DNA of 64,000 nucleotides, taken from Boswellia sacra (lineage: Eukaryota; Streptophyta; Magnoliopsida; Sapindales; Burseraceae). The stretch covers positions 558,001-622,000 of the forward strand of contig SNVD02013250.1 of assembly GCA_013180625.2 (NCBI GenBank). The letters are read 5' to 3'. The position numbers and the translations under genes are program-made. Below, one piece after another: positions 15,937 through 29,927 of this stretch. Position 1 is the first letter of the stretch; every line of letters begins with the position of its first letter. The notes below the pieces were generated by a model. It was given only the letters and a program-made list of their open reading frames with translations, did no database searches and had not been told where the DNA came from.

Positions 15937-18900
15937 AGTGTAGTTGGCGGTTATGGTGGTTGAAGTTGTCGAGGTGGAGGTGGAGGTGGAGGTGGCTGTT
16001 GAACTTAATAATTACTCATTTTGACAAGAAGAAGCTCTGAGAGACACAGGAAGCGAAAGCATATGCTCGCTCGTTTTGCTTGCCTGTCCCCCTTGTAAAT
16101 TAACCCAATTTTCTTTTCTTTTCTTTTGACTTTCTGACCGGGGTCTCCTTTGTAAATACTAATATTATTTTGGACCTTTAGAATACACAAAAACTTTGGG
16201 CGACAAACAAATAAAATAAATAACATCTCCAACACTGTATATAACGTCCGTGGAAACTTGTTCTCCAGTCTCCATGCTCGAGAGTTCATCAAAAAGAAAT
16301 TTATTGAATTTGGGAATAAATTATTTATTTATTTATTTGGCGATAAACTCTCCCAGTGATAAATCATGATATAAAGGATAATTGAGAGGTAATTAGAAAC
16401 TGGTTGTCCTCCACAAATGATTAATAATATTAATAATATTATGATATAAATCATGATATATATACACACTTGTTAATATTAATAATATTATAATATCCTT
16501 GGACTATTGAGTAGAAAATTGAAAGGAAAAAAAATTTAAAAATATCTCAAATTTAAGTCCGAGTTATAAAAATGATTTTTTTTTCTAGAAATTTGTTAAT
16601 CATGTCCTACTGTCAAGTATTGGATAATATTAAACATTATTGGATGCATTCGTCTAATGTGGACATAATCATATTACACAAGTTTTAAAAAAGAAAAAGT
16701 ATTTAAAAAAACTCATAATTTTCATTATTTTCTTAAAAAAAAAAATCTTGCATGGAGAGAGTGTTCACATCGGCTCGAAGACCTCAATAACTAAAAATAA
16801 AAAACTGAAGAGAAAAGTTGGGTTTGAATTAGTAATTTCAGTTTGTGCACAATATCGTAGTTTATGGTATAAACTATGTTATTTATTGTTAACTACTTTA
16901 CTTATACGAGGGTTAATTTGTATATATAGGCTAGTAATTTTTCTAATTTGGTGACGTTGAATTCGGATACCTTAAACCTTCACCTTGTTTGCATTGCAGT
17001 CTATTTTATTTTGTCCTCAAACTTCTACATGTCAACTCTATATTATGTTTAAGCAAATATATATACACATATGTGTTTGTGTGTGTGGGTTCATTTATTA
17101 AATATTCATTCGTCACTTATGTATCAATACTCAATAGAATAACATATTATCATAAGTGAATTAAATTTTGAAACATAATTTGTGATATAAAATATTATTT
17201 TTGTTTATAGATTTACTAAATCTAGGTGGAATTTAACAATCATCATTCTTGTTCAACTTGGATTCTTGAAAAGCTCTATCCTACCTAAATTAACCTGGTT
17301 ATATATATAGCCTTGACAATTTGACCATTTTTTTCTCAGTAGCATATACTTGATAGTTAATTTATATATCAATTAATCTTTGCTCTAAATTGGAGCGACT
17401 AGAAATAGAGAAACATAATAATTTGTCTTAAGAATAAATTTTAATTTTTTGCGGCTCAGGCATCTATATAGATAATCAATATAATAGAAAGTTTCAAATT
17501 TGTCATTTTCACAGAATTAATCAATTTAAATTTGATTCTGAACGTCCACTAACTCGTTGGATTCATTCTCCTTAGATAAATTCTAATCATATCAAGTGAT
17601 ATTTACATAAAAGAAAAAATAATAGTGATAATAATATTTTAGAATTGACTGATGACAAATGCGGTAGCTAGTCACCCTCTAAAACCATTTAAATAGTATC
17701 ATGCAATAATTGACATTCTCCAAGTTCTATCTTTGAAAAATCTCTACATTCCATTATAAATTTGGTAGTCAGAAAATTTAAATTAAGATTATAAATTAAA
17801 AAATTTATTCTAATAAATTGTACTCACTTGATAGAGTCTGAAATCTTTCTTTCGACTTCGGACATAACTTATGATCATTATTTTTAAAAGGTATGAAAGA
17901 TACAGCCACCACGAATTTTTTTTTTCTCTTGAAAGATCATGATTACAAATGAGAAACTGATTAAATAGATAACATGAAAGAATTATATCCAACGATGAGA
18001 TATCAATAGCTCACAAGTCCAATGAAACCATTATATGCATAGAATTTTAAAATATCATCACAGGAAACAAGATAAAAATCGATTATAACATAAATCATTC
18101 CATCATCATCAATCCATACCAAAGGTTTTTATCTAGAGTCTAAATGATCAAAACTATTAGAGAATGAAAATATTAAAATTAAAAGTTCAAATTTACGAGT
18201 TTAAACTTTTAAAAAAGTAACAAATTTAATATGGTATCAAAATCGTCACGATTATTTAAATTTTTAAAAAAGTGATAAACATAACAAAAATTCGTAATTT
18301 GTTTTAAATATGCAATATTAATTGATATATAAATAACAAAAATATTTAATATTTTTACGTTTGGTTATGTTCAAACTTAATTAAGATATTTTAAATAAGT
18401 TTTGAGTGTTGTTTTGACAAAGTTGGTCTAACCATTTTCTTATGGAGAGATAATATTATTCAAAGCTCAAAGTGCGGTGCCAGAGTAAGGTATTTTAATA
18501 GTTCAATAAAAGACTAGTTTTTATTATTTAAATTTGAACCTGTAAAAGTCCATTTCAACTCATCCAAAACTCCAAAACATCCAGGCTAGCTGGTCCTGTT
18601 GAAGCACAAAACGTAGTTGAATATTAACACTATTCTAAACAAAATGACCAAAGCAATGTTCATCTAATCCATGGTTAGCACATGGGGGCCCTTTTATTTT
18701 ATAATTCTTTGGCCATTTTTAAAATGTTTTGGGCCATGGATGTGGATGGTTGGATGTAGACTTTGTAATGATAAAGGGTTAGAAAATAATATAGAACTGT
18801 TATCAAAATAGAGTTGTTCAACCCTGCGAGGTGTAGAAATCCTTTTAAAAAACTTTTTGGTATTTGCTCGTGATTTGACCCCCTTAGAATGAGCCATGTG

Positions 18901-19990
18901 CTGGGCTCATCTTAATGATTCCTTCTTTGGTTGGACTTTGGTTGGCTTCACCGGCACGCTTAAAACAACCCTCATGTGGAGGTTAGAGAATTTTTTCTTT
19001 CATAAATTAGTGATAAAAATTTGTACTTAGGCCTATTAACATTAGATAGAATTGCAAAAGTGGACCAAGACGAGGAGTCCATTTGAAAAATAACTTGAAC
19101 GCTAAGAGTTTAAATATTATGATCTTGTCTGATTTTTTTTTTCCCCAAATACTCGACATTACTGTTTGATAATCGATAAATCTTTTTAAATATGTCAAAT
19201 ATCGGTGAAAACAAAATTATCGATTTATTAGACAAGTCATGATATGTAAATATTTAACGTGTGAATTATTTTACAATAAGTCCCACTAACTCATTATATT
19301 ATTAATTAATCAATTAAACACTTTTTGGTTAAAAAGGAATAAAGATATTCAACAAGCTAGCATGAGGTGAATGATAATTCATAAAATTTAAAAGGTTGTA
19401 TAATTGAAGAAATCATGTATTAACGAGCTCTTTTGTTTATAGAAATGCCAAATATTCAAACAGATTTTAAATGTTTTTTGCGAAAAAATAAAAGAGAATG
19501 ATTGAAATATTGAAAATATTACAAAAGGAGATTTCTGAATTTTTCTCTTGATTCTCTATAGTATTTGTATTTTTCTTTTTCCTTCTCTCGACAACAAAAA
19601 GCACTTAATCATAAAATAATTGAAGAAGAGAAAAAGCTTTTCGACAAATAATAAGATAGATATTCTTGTCTATCTAATAATTAAGTTGATGAGGGAAGAG
19701 TCGTTTTCCCTTGGTATGATCAGATCGACATATGGCATAAAATTTCCAACATGTCCCATCCCATCGCTTTGTTTCTGGCTTTATTATATGCTAGTGGAAA
19801 CATTTACTCGTTGCTTCTTCTAAAGCTCTGAATCGACGCTTGCTTCAATTTAAATTCTAATGGCTACCCTTTCCCCTCTAGCTAGGGATATTGGTACTTT
19901 TCTGATTTCAACCCTTTGATAATTACTAATTTGTGAAATTCTAAAAAGTTAAAAAAAAAACTATTGTCAAAAATTCAAGTACCACACTAT
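15937..19990. other. bZIP upstream region and AT-rich intergenic DNA
   Basis: The first 300-400 bases hold the bZIP leader and promoter. From 16300 on there is only AT-rich sequence, with (TTTA)n near 16320 and near-repeats of TTAATATTAATAATATTA around 16420-16500. Short frames at 16748, 17810, 18694 and 19620 resemble no known protein. Confidence 0.55.
16238..16244 (-). promoter_or_regulatory. Candidate TATA box of the bZIP gene
   Basis: Read on -, TTATATA lies about 300 bases upstream of the bZIP ATG. It would give a leader of about 250-270 bases containing (GGAGGT)n, seen on + near 15972-15996. This assignment is weak. Confidence 0.3.
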
Positions 19991-20752
19991 TGTTATGCAA
20001 AATCCGCAACAATCGTAAACAATCAATATAATAATGAGTAGAGTATCGTTCCTACAGAGATTGTGCTACTAACTACTAAACTTAATCTAACTTTTAATTT
20101 TATTTGAAATAAACTATAAAAGAAATCAATGATGTAAAATAAATAACCAACAACAAAATTAAATACTAACAACTGAAGAAATCACAATGATATGAAATAA
20201 ATTTCCAATAACAAAAACTCTAGGGTTTCATATTTCACCTAGACTAATCAATTTAAATTCCCTAATCTAATTAATCAATATTTATTCCTATGTTGCCAGT
20301 AAATTTCACTCAATTAAGTATATTAATCTTTCTCAAACGTCAATAATCTATCTTAATAAGCTAGAAATACATCTTTGTCAAACCTATAAACTTATTAAAA
20401 TGCATTAAACCCAAGAAATCTACAATAGCTGTACAAATTTCATACATATCTCTATCCTATGATAAATTTATGGTATATAAGTCATTGGTAGAAACAAATA
20501 TCACTTCTCATCCTCAGTTTATAAAACATGTAATAATTGGCTAGACAATCGTAAGCATTAAACATAGAATGAAATACTCAACATAATGTGGAATAAAATA
20601 TTAATATATTAATATTAAAAGAATCCGAACATCATAATTCGGCTACATCTTAGCCCTAGAAAAGAAAATTAGTTCATAACTAAATTAAACAGGAAACAAA
20701 TCATTATTCTAAGCATGAAGACAGAGAAAATTAAGAAAAACTAGGAATTGTA
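19991..20752 (-). repeat. Ty3-like repeat A1, left part
   Basis: It starts TGTTATGCAAAATCCGCAAC and matches repeat A2 from 37723 on (for example ATAATGA...GAGTATCG, TTTCACCTAGACTAAT against TTTCATCTAAGTTATC, and CTAGAAAAGAAA). The alignment breaks at 20752 and resumes at 34825, so element B sits inside this copy. The strand is inferred from pol-like sequence at the far end. Confidence 0.6.
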
Positions 20753-20840
20753 AGTTGTGAATATTTATAATAAATTTAAATAATATAATCAAACAATAAT
20801 ATATTGAAGAAATAATAAAATATAAATTAGATTAACATAA

Positions 20841-21750
20841 TGAAAGTTCTGGAGGTATGCAGTTACAAATAACAACACAGAAAACTGTTATGTAAATTAA
20901 TACAGGAGGATTTTTACGTGGTTCGGTTATAAAAACCTACGTCCACAGACAGCTATAGAGCTGCAATTCACTATGTTCTTGTTTGTACAATCTTTATGAT
21001 CTTTTACAGTGCTAACTCACTGTCATACACAAACCTAATCTTTGATAAACAAAATCTTCGCAAAGATCCTAAACACTAGTGACACTGCTCACTCTCTGTC
21101 ACAGATAACTTAACAGAATACTGTTAGGTTATACATAACACCCGATGTCTGACACAGAATTACATAAGCACTCAACCCTCAAGTTTCCCTAAGTGTTTAC
21201 TAACTCACTCAGACTTAATCAACAACTCATGTATGATTTTAACTCTCATACGTGAAAACAAAGACTCAATGAATCAAAGATATAAAGACATTCCTTTGCG
21301 TCAAAGCTTTTCTCTTATGAAGTCATGGAATGCCGTGATCAACAATCAACAATCAACAACCTCTCTTGCGCAAAGACTCTCTCTCTCTCTGTCTTCCCTT
21401 TTGCCGACTTTTCAACATCAATATATATTGAGAGGTCTTGATACAATCTTCCTAAAAGTCCTGTAGAGATCTTAATCAAGATCACATTAGGATTAGGATA
21501 AAATAAAATAGAAAATGTTTATAGTTAATCTCTTAAAGTAATAAGGACACATTAACCATCCTCCTATTCTGATTAGGATACAAGAAGTATTATCCTAATC
21601 TAGAGAGATATTTATTGTGAATCAAAATACTTCCTATAATAATTATCTAGAAATAGTAAAATAGGAATCAAGATACATTTCTTACTTTAATAACAAGTTA
21701 ACCAAAAATTTGAACATGTGCATGTCACATGTTTTACGTTAACACCAACA
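20841..21750 (-). repeat. 3' LTR of Copia element C
   Basis: This 910-bp direct repeat matches 29944-30982. A (CT)n run is near 21371-21386. It lacks the 115-bp internal duplication seen in the other LTR. Confidence 0.93.
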
Positions 21751-22298
21751 ATCTTCCCCTTTTTGGCAACTTATGATGAAAGCACTCAACTGTTTCTAAG
21801 AACAACACATGATAAGATAGATATCACTTAAAGTTATCATAAACCATAAGACAAACAAATATCCCATGCAAATAAATAATCAAAAAGCTGTAGTGAATCA
21901 CATAACAGCACACTGTCATGAGATATATGACTGAACAAAGTACTAAGTGAAGTTTCACTAGTGCACGCAAAGTCTGCAGAACAAATGAAAATATATGTTA
22001 AACACAACTGCACTCAAAATCATCTACAACATTCATTCAATTTACTAATGCTGATTATCACACTGCAGCAAGCCATTCAAGTGCATACAACATATAATAG
22101 ATAGATCATTCTCCCTCTCACTTCTTACTTATTCCTTTGAGAAACAAGTAACACAAAAACAAAATTAGTAAGCAGAGAGAATAAAACAAAAAAAAAATGA
22201 CAGCAAATAAAAGCACAGCAATAAAATTCGAAAAATAAGAGCCAGCCAAGTTAAGTTCTCAAATTCTCCCTCTTGATTTCAGCACAAGTGGCCAAAAT
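21751..22298 (-). other. Copia C polypurine tract and 3' untranslated part
   Basis: Directly beside the LTR, 21751-21764 reads on - as AAAAAGGGGAAGAT, a typical polypurine tract for plus-strand priming. The rest, up to the third ORF, shows no coding potential. Confidence 0.7.
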
Positions 22299-24154
22299 CT
22301 AATTGAGTCTGGGAGACTTTCTGACAGGTGGTGAGGGAGAGCTACCAAGGCGTTTGACGGATTTGCGAGCCGCATGTTTAAACATGCGCTTAGGGGTAAA
22401 GGTTGGTTAATCAGATGGAACTTGTTCTGTTGGAGCTGCAACTGGTGCTGTTGGTGCAGAAGGAGCTGTTGCTGGAGGAGCTTCAGTTGTACCCGAGGAG
22501 GTAGCAGTAACTTCAGCAACTACTCTACGTATCTCCTTCTCGATTCTTTCTACACTTGTTTCTCTGGTTTGAGCAGGCGGTTGGGAAGATGGAACTGATG
22601 ACTCATGTGCTGGCAGAGGGGGTGATGGTGGATGAGGTTCTTCTTCAGCTACTGCAGGGTCAGGAATATGCAGGGATTCTTTCTCAGCAAGTGGTGAAGG
22701 CTGTTTCATTCCGGAATCTATTTTTGTTGGTACATCTGAATCAGATTCATATTGCAAAATGGGAGCTGATTTGTCTGGTTTCTGGTTCTTCTCATAAGAT
22801 GATTTCTTCATCACTTTTAGTTTCTTCTTTCCCTTTCTGTTATATCCCTTGACAGAAGCCTTGTTGGATTTTTCTTTTGGCTTTTGTGCTGCTGTTTTGT
22901 CTGTCTTAACAGTAGGCTGTGCAGCAGGACTTGATGGAGTTGGAGCTTCTTCCTCAGTTTGTGGCTCAGTGGCTTCTGGTATGTCATCAGCTGGTGTTTC
23001 TGGAATCACAGGTTCAGGTTCAGGTTCATATGCCATGGAATGTGGTGCTGTGGAATGAGGCTGTCCGAGAAACTGAGCTTCCAATACAGATTGCTTATGT
23101 TTGATGTCTTTTAAATCCTGCGAAATATCTGTCAAAGCAGAATTGATCAATTCAAGTTTTTCTTCAACAAATTTCAATTGATTTTTCCTAACTCTGGTGG
23201 GTTTAGGTTCAGGTGCAGGCAAATCAGTTTGATCATGCAATCTTTGAAGAAATCCCTTGGTAATGGACTTAGACAGAACTTCGGTTTGTTCACTAGAGCT
23301 CACAGGAATGTTGTTATGAGCAAGTATGCCTTGTATCAAACAGGGGAACACAGGCAACTAGTAATCCGATGATAGGAACCAATTTGAACAATTGTTCTAT
23401 ATGCTAACAGTCCAAAGTTTACTGGTCTATTATATCCTAAACAAAAGAGGAGTTTCATTCTATCTTCCCGAATCTGATTTTGATGGGAAGAAGGAAGCCA
23501 ATTAAATTGGGCTATTTTGTGTAACACTCGGTATTTCTTCTTAAGATATTTCTGGTCAAGACTATCTCTGGGTTTCCATTCGATATCTGTTCGACCAGTG
23601 ACTTTCTTAACTATTTCGGCCATGTTATACTTTTCATCTAGAGAATGCATACTCCCTATTGAAATGTCCATAAAAAAGTTTATGACATTGGGGGAGAATT
23701 TCACAAACTTCCCCCGACAGTAAACCTTATGGTAATGAAAACTCTTAGGATCATCAATGGTGCTTGAAATATTAGTATAGAATTCCTGAATCAAAGTTTT
23801 TACAGGAGGAAGAAAGTTTGATACCGTTCGAGTCCAGTAATTGGACTCAATCATCTCACTAACACCATATGAGTTGAAGTTCGAGAGTTTAACAGGCCTT
23901 TCTAACTAAAGCTTCCTCTGTGAAGTAATCTTGTCAAATTTCTGTTTGACTGCAGCCGTTAGAAATTTGTTGTATTTTGGCTTGACCTTCTCCTTGATCT
24001 TCTTCACTGGTACTTGGTCGTCCTTGCTGATAGCTGGATCGACTACTCTTATTGCCTATTTGTGTTACGTAGGAGACGACTGATTGCTGTTACTACTGTC
24101 TTGACTAGAGCTGCTTGAAGAAGAAGCACTGGCTGTCGAGTTTGATGTTGCCAT
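22299..24154 (-). pseudogene. Copia C third ORF (env-position ORF), broken
   Basis: The ORF lies after pol on the same strand. Its ATG (24154-24152) is in good context, and the first residues are a Ser-rich run. About 120-260 residues in, IQEFYTNI, VYCRGKFVKFSPNVINFFMD and LPVFPCLIQGILAHNN resemble the plant-transposon-protein domain (Transposase_32-like) found in extra ORFs of plant retroelements. A coiled-coil stretch (VEEKLELINSALTDI...), a Pro/Glu-rich segment, Lys-rich patches and a basic tail ending KSPRLN at a TAG (22301-22299) follow. No signal peptide or membrane span is visible, so envelope function is not supported. Damage: in-frame stops near 24095 and 24085 and near 23910, a frameshift near 23345, and a TAA at 22409. 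Its original role is unknown. Confidence 0.75.
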
Positions 24155-24990
24155 GGCTAGGGTTTCTAAACTGCAAAAAGTTTTTCAAAATAGAAACAGA
24201 GAGCCAACACGCAGGACAGGGAAGCAACTGTGGATGAGGGATTATATGAACAGGAGAAGCCCAGAAACTATTTGTTATATATACTAGGCTGATTTTTAAG
24301 GAATTTTTTATTTTCATCAAAAAATCAATTAATGTGTTTCCTTTCTAAAAAAAACTGTTTAATAACTTCCTTCAAACAAATCAATTCAAATTTGAATTAA
24401 ATTCAAATAAGGAATACTGATAGAATAAGGATTCCCGCCATTGAGACTTCTCCCTCTTAATTCAACGATGCTGACATGGTAAAATTTGACACACGGACAC
24501 ACAAGTGACTTAATTTTTAGGATAAGCACATAGGACATTGTTATGAAACACGTAACAGAACATAGTTAGCTATATCATAACAGTAATATCTGAATTATCA
24601 TATTTCTCATTCTAAAAAGGCATAATTTTGGAGCTAAGTGATTCACACATTAAAGCTTATTTTGAATATATTGAGTGGACAACTTGAGTATGCTTCTTAC
24701 ACACACAAAAGTTTGTCTTAATATAAATTTGCTAAATAATATTGTGGCTTTCACACATGTATAGAGGTAGCCCTTTTCCTTTTGAGTGGATGACCTCACT
24801 ATATTTCCTAGATACAATGAAGTTACTCTCAATGGATGACTTTCACACATCATATACTGGTAGCCCTCTCTGTATTTTTCATTTTAAACCAGTATTTAAT
24901 TATTCACACAATTTTTATATCACAGCTCAAAACATGCTAATTTAGAAGGAAACTTATGATACTTTAGATATGAATAATAGAATACTGTGT
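24155..24990 (-). other. Spacer between Copia pol and third ORF
   Basis: These 836 bases show no coding sequence. They presumably hold the signals used to express the third ORF. An AAACCCTAG telobox-like motif sits just before its ATG on -. Confidence 0.5.
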
Positions 24991-26450
24991 TCACTCATAT
25001 AACTGACAGATACCTAAGGCTTTTCTTAGATTTTCAAACCTTGTTGTGTCTAATACCTCAGTGAACAAGTCAGCCAATTGTTTATCTGTGGAGATGTGCT
25101 CAATATATATCACCTTAGATTCTATTAGTTCCCTTATAAAATGGTATCTAATATCAATGTGTTTTGTTCTAGAATGCTGAACAAGATTTTTAGAAATATT
25201 TATAGCATTAGTATTATCACAAAACACAGTTATAGGCTTCTGTTCAATACCATAATCACTCAACATTTGCTTCATCTACAATGGTTGTGTACAACAACTC
25301 CCTGCTGCTATGTATTCGGCTTTAGCTGTAGATAAAGAAATCGAATTCTGCTTCTTGTTGTGCCATGAAACCAAGTTAGTACCAAGATAAAAACAACCTC
25401 CTGAAGTACTTTTTCTGTCATCTGCATTTCCTGCCCAATCTGCATTACTGAACCCTGCAAGACAATCATTTGTATCTTTAGAAAACCATATTCCATAATC
25501 ACATGTTCCATGAACATACCCATTGATTCTCTTTGCTGCTGATAGATATGATTCTTTGGGTTGCTTGAAATCTAGCACAAAGTCCTACACTAAAGCACAA
25601 GTCTGGTCTGCTTGCTGTGAGGTATAGTAGGCTGCCAATAATGCTTCTGTACAAACTAGCATCAACATCTTTTCCTGCATTGTCTTTTGAAAGTTTTAGA
25701 TTAGTACTGATAGGAGTTTTCATTGGTTTTGCATTCTCAAGCCCAAACTTCTTTACAAGATTGTTGGCATATTTTGATTGAGATATAAATATCTTATCAT
25801 TCATTTGCTTAACCTGTAATCCAAGAAAAAAATTTAATTCTCCTACCACACTCATCTCAAACTCTTCCTGCATCAACTTAACAAACTCATTAATTTTGCT
25901 TTTGTTAGTTGATCCGAAAACAATGTCATCAATATATATTTGAGCAATAATAAAATAGGTTGATGCATGTTTGATAAACAAGGTCTTATCATTGCTGCCT
26001 CTTTTATAACCTCTATTGATTAAAAAATTTGTCAACCTTTCATACCAAGCTCTAGGAGCTTGTTTCAAACCATACAAAGCTTTGTGCAATTTGTACACAA
26101 AATCAGGATGTTTAGGATCTTCAAATCCTTTAGGCTGCTCAACAAAGACTTCTTCATTGAGATAGCCATTTAAAAATGCTGTTTTAACATCCATTTGGTA
26201 CAATTTGAAATCAAGCAAACAAACAATTGCAAGTAGTAATCTGATTGATTCAAGTCGAGCTACAGGTGCAAAGGTCTCATCAAAGTCTATACGTTCAACT
26301 TGAGTGTAACCTTGTGCAACTAACCTAACTTTATTCCTTACTACTTGACTACTTTCATCAATTTTATTTTTAAAAATCCATTTAGTTCCAATGACATTTG
26401 TACCTTCTGGTCTAGGAACTAATTCCCATACTTAATTCCTTTAAACTGAT
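24991..26450 (-). pseudogene. Copia C reverse transcriptase and RNase H, broken
   Basis: Read on -, the RT begins with [20 protein letters not shown] and [15 protein letters not shown], then [35 protein letters not shown] and the catalytic [10 protein letters not shown] (25940-25960). RNase H follows with NADWAGNADDRKSTSG, LSTAKAEYIAAG and TKHIDIRYHFIRE, ending at 24991. These are standard Ty1/Copia motifs. Frames shift near 25580, and a stop falls at 25276 after CCTQPL. Further stops lie around 26450. The enzyme would have copied the element RNA; this copy cannot. Confidence 0.92.
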
Positions 26451-28200
26451 TAAGTTAATCTTGCATAGCTTGAATCCACACCTCTTCTTTTAAAGCTTCT
26501 TTCACATTTTTTGGCTCAACTAAAGACACATAACATGCAAACCTTACCTGATTTCTTACCTTGCTCTGGGTTTTCATCATGCCATCTGGTGTTCCAATGA
26601 TAGAACTTGTTGGATGTGCCTTCTGAATCCATATGGGTGGATCTTTCTTTTCATCTTTATTCCTGATTGAATTTCTGTTCAAATATGAGTTGTCAGATGT
26701 TACTGTTACGTTAGGTGTAACAGCAGCTGTTTCCTCCTTCATAACAACATCTTCCTTTTTACTGCTGTCTGAATTTGATTTTTTTGTATCTTCTGTGAAG
26801 CTAGTTATGCTTTCCTCTTGTGAGTACTTTGCATAATTATCAAGGTCATCAAATACTACGTTTGCAGATTCTATGACTGCCTCAGTTCTCAGATTATGAA
26901 CTCGAAATGCTTTGCTGTTTTGAGCATATCCCACGAAGACTCCTTCATCACTCCTTGGATCTAATTTTTCTAATAGTTCTCTGTCGTTTAAGATGTAACA
27001 CCTGCATCCAAAGACATGAAAGTATTTCAAATTAGGTTTTCTTCCTTTCAAAATTTCATAAGATGTCTGGTTAGTGCCAGGTCTAAGGAAAACTATATTT
27101 GAAATATAACAAACAGTGCTTATTGCTTCAGCCTATAGCCTTTTTGTCAACTTCTTGTTATTGAGCATCACTCTTGCCATCTCTTGAAGAGTTTTATTCT
27201 TCCTCTCCACAATGCCATTCTGTTCAGGGGTTTTGGGAGCTGAGAATTCATGACTAATTCCATGATATTTGTAAAAGTCAGCATAGCTAACATTTTCAAA
27301 CTCCTTGCCATGATCACTTCTTATTCTCACAATCCTTCCAATGTTCCTATTTTGCTCATTTTCAAGCTTAACACAAAGGTTTCTGAAAGCATCAAAAGTG
27401 TCAGATTTTTCTTTAATGAAATCCACCCAAGTAAATCTAGAAAAATCATCCACACAAATAAATATATATCTCTTACCTGTAATACTTTTAATTTGTATAG
27501 GACCCATAAGATTCATATGAAGCAAATCAAGTATCTTAGAAGTGCTAAGATGTGGATTTGATTTGTGTGAACTTTTGATTTGTTTTCCCATTTGACATGG
27601 TCCACAAATTTTATCAATTTTGTCATCAAGTTTAGGAACTCCTCTTACAGCACCTAACTTAGTTAATTTAACCAAGTCTTTGTAATTTAAGTGTCCTAAT
27701 TTTTGATGCCACAATTCTAAATCTGAAATCCTAGCATGAAATGCAATTTCTACTAAATAACAGTTATCCAAAGATCTATTACCTTCTAGAATGCATTTAC
27801 CAAAATTATCAAAAACCATGCATTGTTCTGTGTGAAGTTAACAGTGTACTTTTCATCACAAATCTGACTAATGCTTATGAGATTAGCTTTCAAATCTTCC
27901 ACTAGAAGGACATTTTTAAAATTGGGTAAGCCTTTGACATTCAAAGTGCCTTTACCGATGATCTTACTTGTTGCTCCATCTCCAAAGGTGACATTTCCAT
28001 CCCTGCATGCTTTAAAGTTTGTCAACAATAATTTATTTCCAGTCATGTGCCCGGAACAACCGCTATCAAAATGCCACAAATCATTAGATGCATGATTAAG
28101 TGCAGTAAAGGCAACATGGCATACTATTTTGTCTTTCTTAACCCACTGCTGTTGTGATTTTGGTAACGGTTTAAATTGTTTTGTCCTTTTATACAAAAGA
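26451..28200 (-). pseudogene. Copia C protease and integrase, broken
   Basis: The protease active-site region reads WHFDSGCSGHMTGN (about 28040-28080). The integrase shows the GAG-pre domain LELWHQKLGHLNYKDLVKL, a zinc-binding region ending CGPCQMGKQ, then DDFSRFTWVDFIKEK, IRSDHGKEFEN and TPEQNGIVERKNKTLQEMAR, giving the D-D-E core. The linker to RT (27051-26455) carries PNLKYFHVFGCRCYIL and a variable Ser/Lys-rich segment. Frames are interrupted near 27800, 27130 and 26455. Confidence 0.92.
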
Positions 28201-29880
28201 TTCAACAATTTAAAGCATCTAGGCCTAATATGTCCCTTTTTACCACAAAAATAGCAAATAGAAATGAACTTCCTTACCTTTTCAGGACTAGATTTGAACA
28301 AACTTAGAGGGGAAGCAAATGTTTCACTGCTCTTGGAATTAGGACTTGTATTTAAAGAGTTCGGTTCAAAATTCTTACCTGATGTTGAGGCTTTCACAAA
28401 AACTGTTTTTGATGAAGATGCAATATTACCTTCTATGTATCCCAATCCATGTTTGTTAGAATTGTCTCTTCCAAGACTTAAGATCTGATCAAGTTTGGCT
28501 GCTCCAATTTTGAGTTGATCAACACACTTCTTGCTTTCAATCAGTTCTATTGTGATTTTCTCAATGTGTACTGTTTTGTCTATCAAAACAATCTCAAGTT
28601 CAGTGTTGTGATTTTTAGCATAAGCTTTTTCACATTTCAAAACTTTAATATCCCTTTTCAAGGTGTTGATTTCTTCTTTCTGACTTAGCCATTCACCATA
28701 GAGTGCATTGTAAGTTTCTTGCAACTCTTCATAATATTCTGGTCCATCTTCTTCGTCTGAATGATCAACACTGTCTTGATAATCTTCTGTTATGTTTGCC
28801 ATAATAGCCTTTCCTTTATCTGCTGCAGATGCTGTAAATGCAACAAAATTGCTCATACATTCTTGGTCTTATGACTCCGATTCTGATTCATCACTCCAGG
28901 TTGCTATCAGCCCTTTGTTTTTCTTCTTAAGATTAGCACATTCAGATTGAATATGCCCATAACTAGAACATTCATAACACTGAATCTGCCCTTTCTTTTC
29001 AGGTTGTTTCGGTTTCTTTTTATCATTCTCCTTGCTGAATTTTCTGAACTTTTCTTCACTTGAGTTTGATGACTTTCCTTGATTCTTTTTCCTGAATTTC
29101 TTTTCATGAACTTGACATAATTTTTTGTTAGAAAAGCAATTTGTTTAGAATCAGTTTCATCAAGCTCATCACTACATTCATCATCAGATTTTTCAGCTTT
29201 CACATTAAATGCAATGCTTTTACCTTTTTGTTTCTGAGTACTTTGATTTATTTCAAAGTTTTGGAGAATATCAATCAGTTCATCAACTCTTATTTCATCA
29301 GTGTTTTTAACTTCCTCAAGAGCTAAAATTTTAGGCTGAAATTTGTCTGGGACAGACGTAATTATTTTACTAACAACTTCTGCATTAGTAAAATTTTTGC
29401 CAAGCATGTATGCTGAGTTTATAATGTGACATATCTTAGAGTAAAAATCGGAAACTGATTCATCCTCATGCATCATCAGATTTTCAAATTGAGAATTCAG
29501 CCTCATTAGCTTAGATCTTTTAACAGATGCAATACCTTCATATTTTACCTTAAATATGTCTCATGCTTCTTTGCCACATTGCATCTAGAAATCTGTCCGA
29601 AGTTGTTTAAGTCTACTGCAGCAAAGATTGCATTAAGAGCCTTGGAGTTCTAACAGGATCCTCGATATTCTTCATCAGACCATTTGTCCTCTGGTTTTGG
29701 TTCGGCATTACCGAAGGCATTCAGCTTTGTTGGGGGTGTCCATCCCTTGAGTACACTCGTCCATGCCCTATCATCAAGAAATTTGATATACATCATCATT
29801 TTTACCTTCTACTATGGGTAATTACTGTCATCGAAAATAGGTGGTTGCGTTCTAGATCCTCCATTACGAATAAACTCCAT
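28201..29880 (-). pseudogene. Copia C gag, broken
   Basis: The ATG at 29880-29878 opens MEFIRNGGSRTQPPIFDDSNY, followed at once by two stops (29814-29809). The body includes MRLNSQFENLMMHEDESVSDFY and EVVSKIITSVPDKFQPK, typical of Copia gag. Two zinc knuckles are visible: CYECSSYGHIQSEC near 28935-28980, in a different frame from upstream, and CYFCGKKGHIRPRC near 28216-28258. Between them is a coiled-coil-rich segment. Two knuckles are common in SIRE-lineage gag. Further stops and shifts lie near 29660, 29540, 28990 and 28870. Confidence 0.88.
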
Positions 29881-29927
29881 CCTTCCAGATCAACTTAATT
29901 GTTTTCTTCACTTGTCTATCAGTGAAC

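Noticed and set aside
22299..24154. Third Copia ORF considered as a true envelope gene
   Set aside because: No signal peptide, fusion segment or transmembrane span is visible, and the similarity is to plant transposon accessory proteins.
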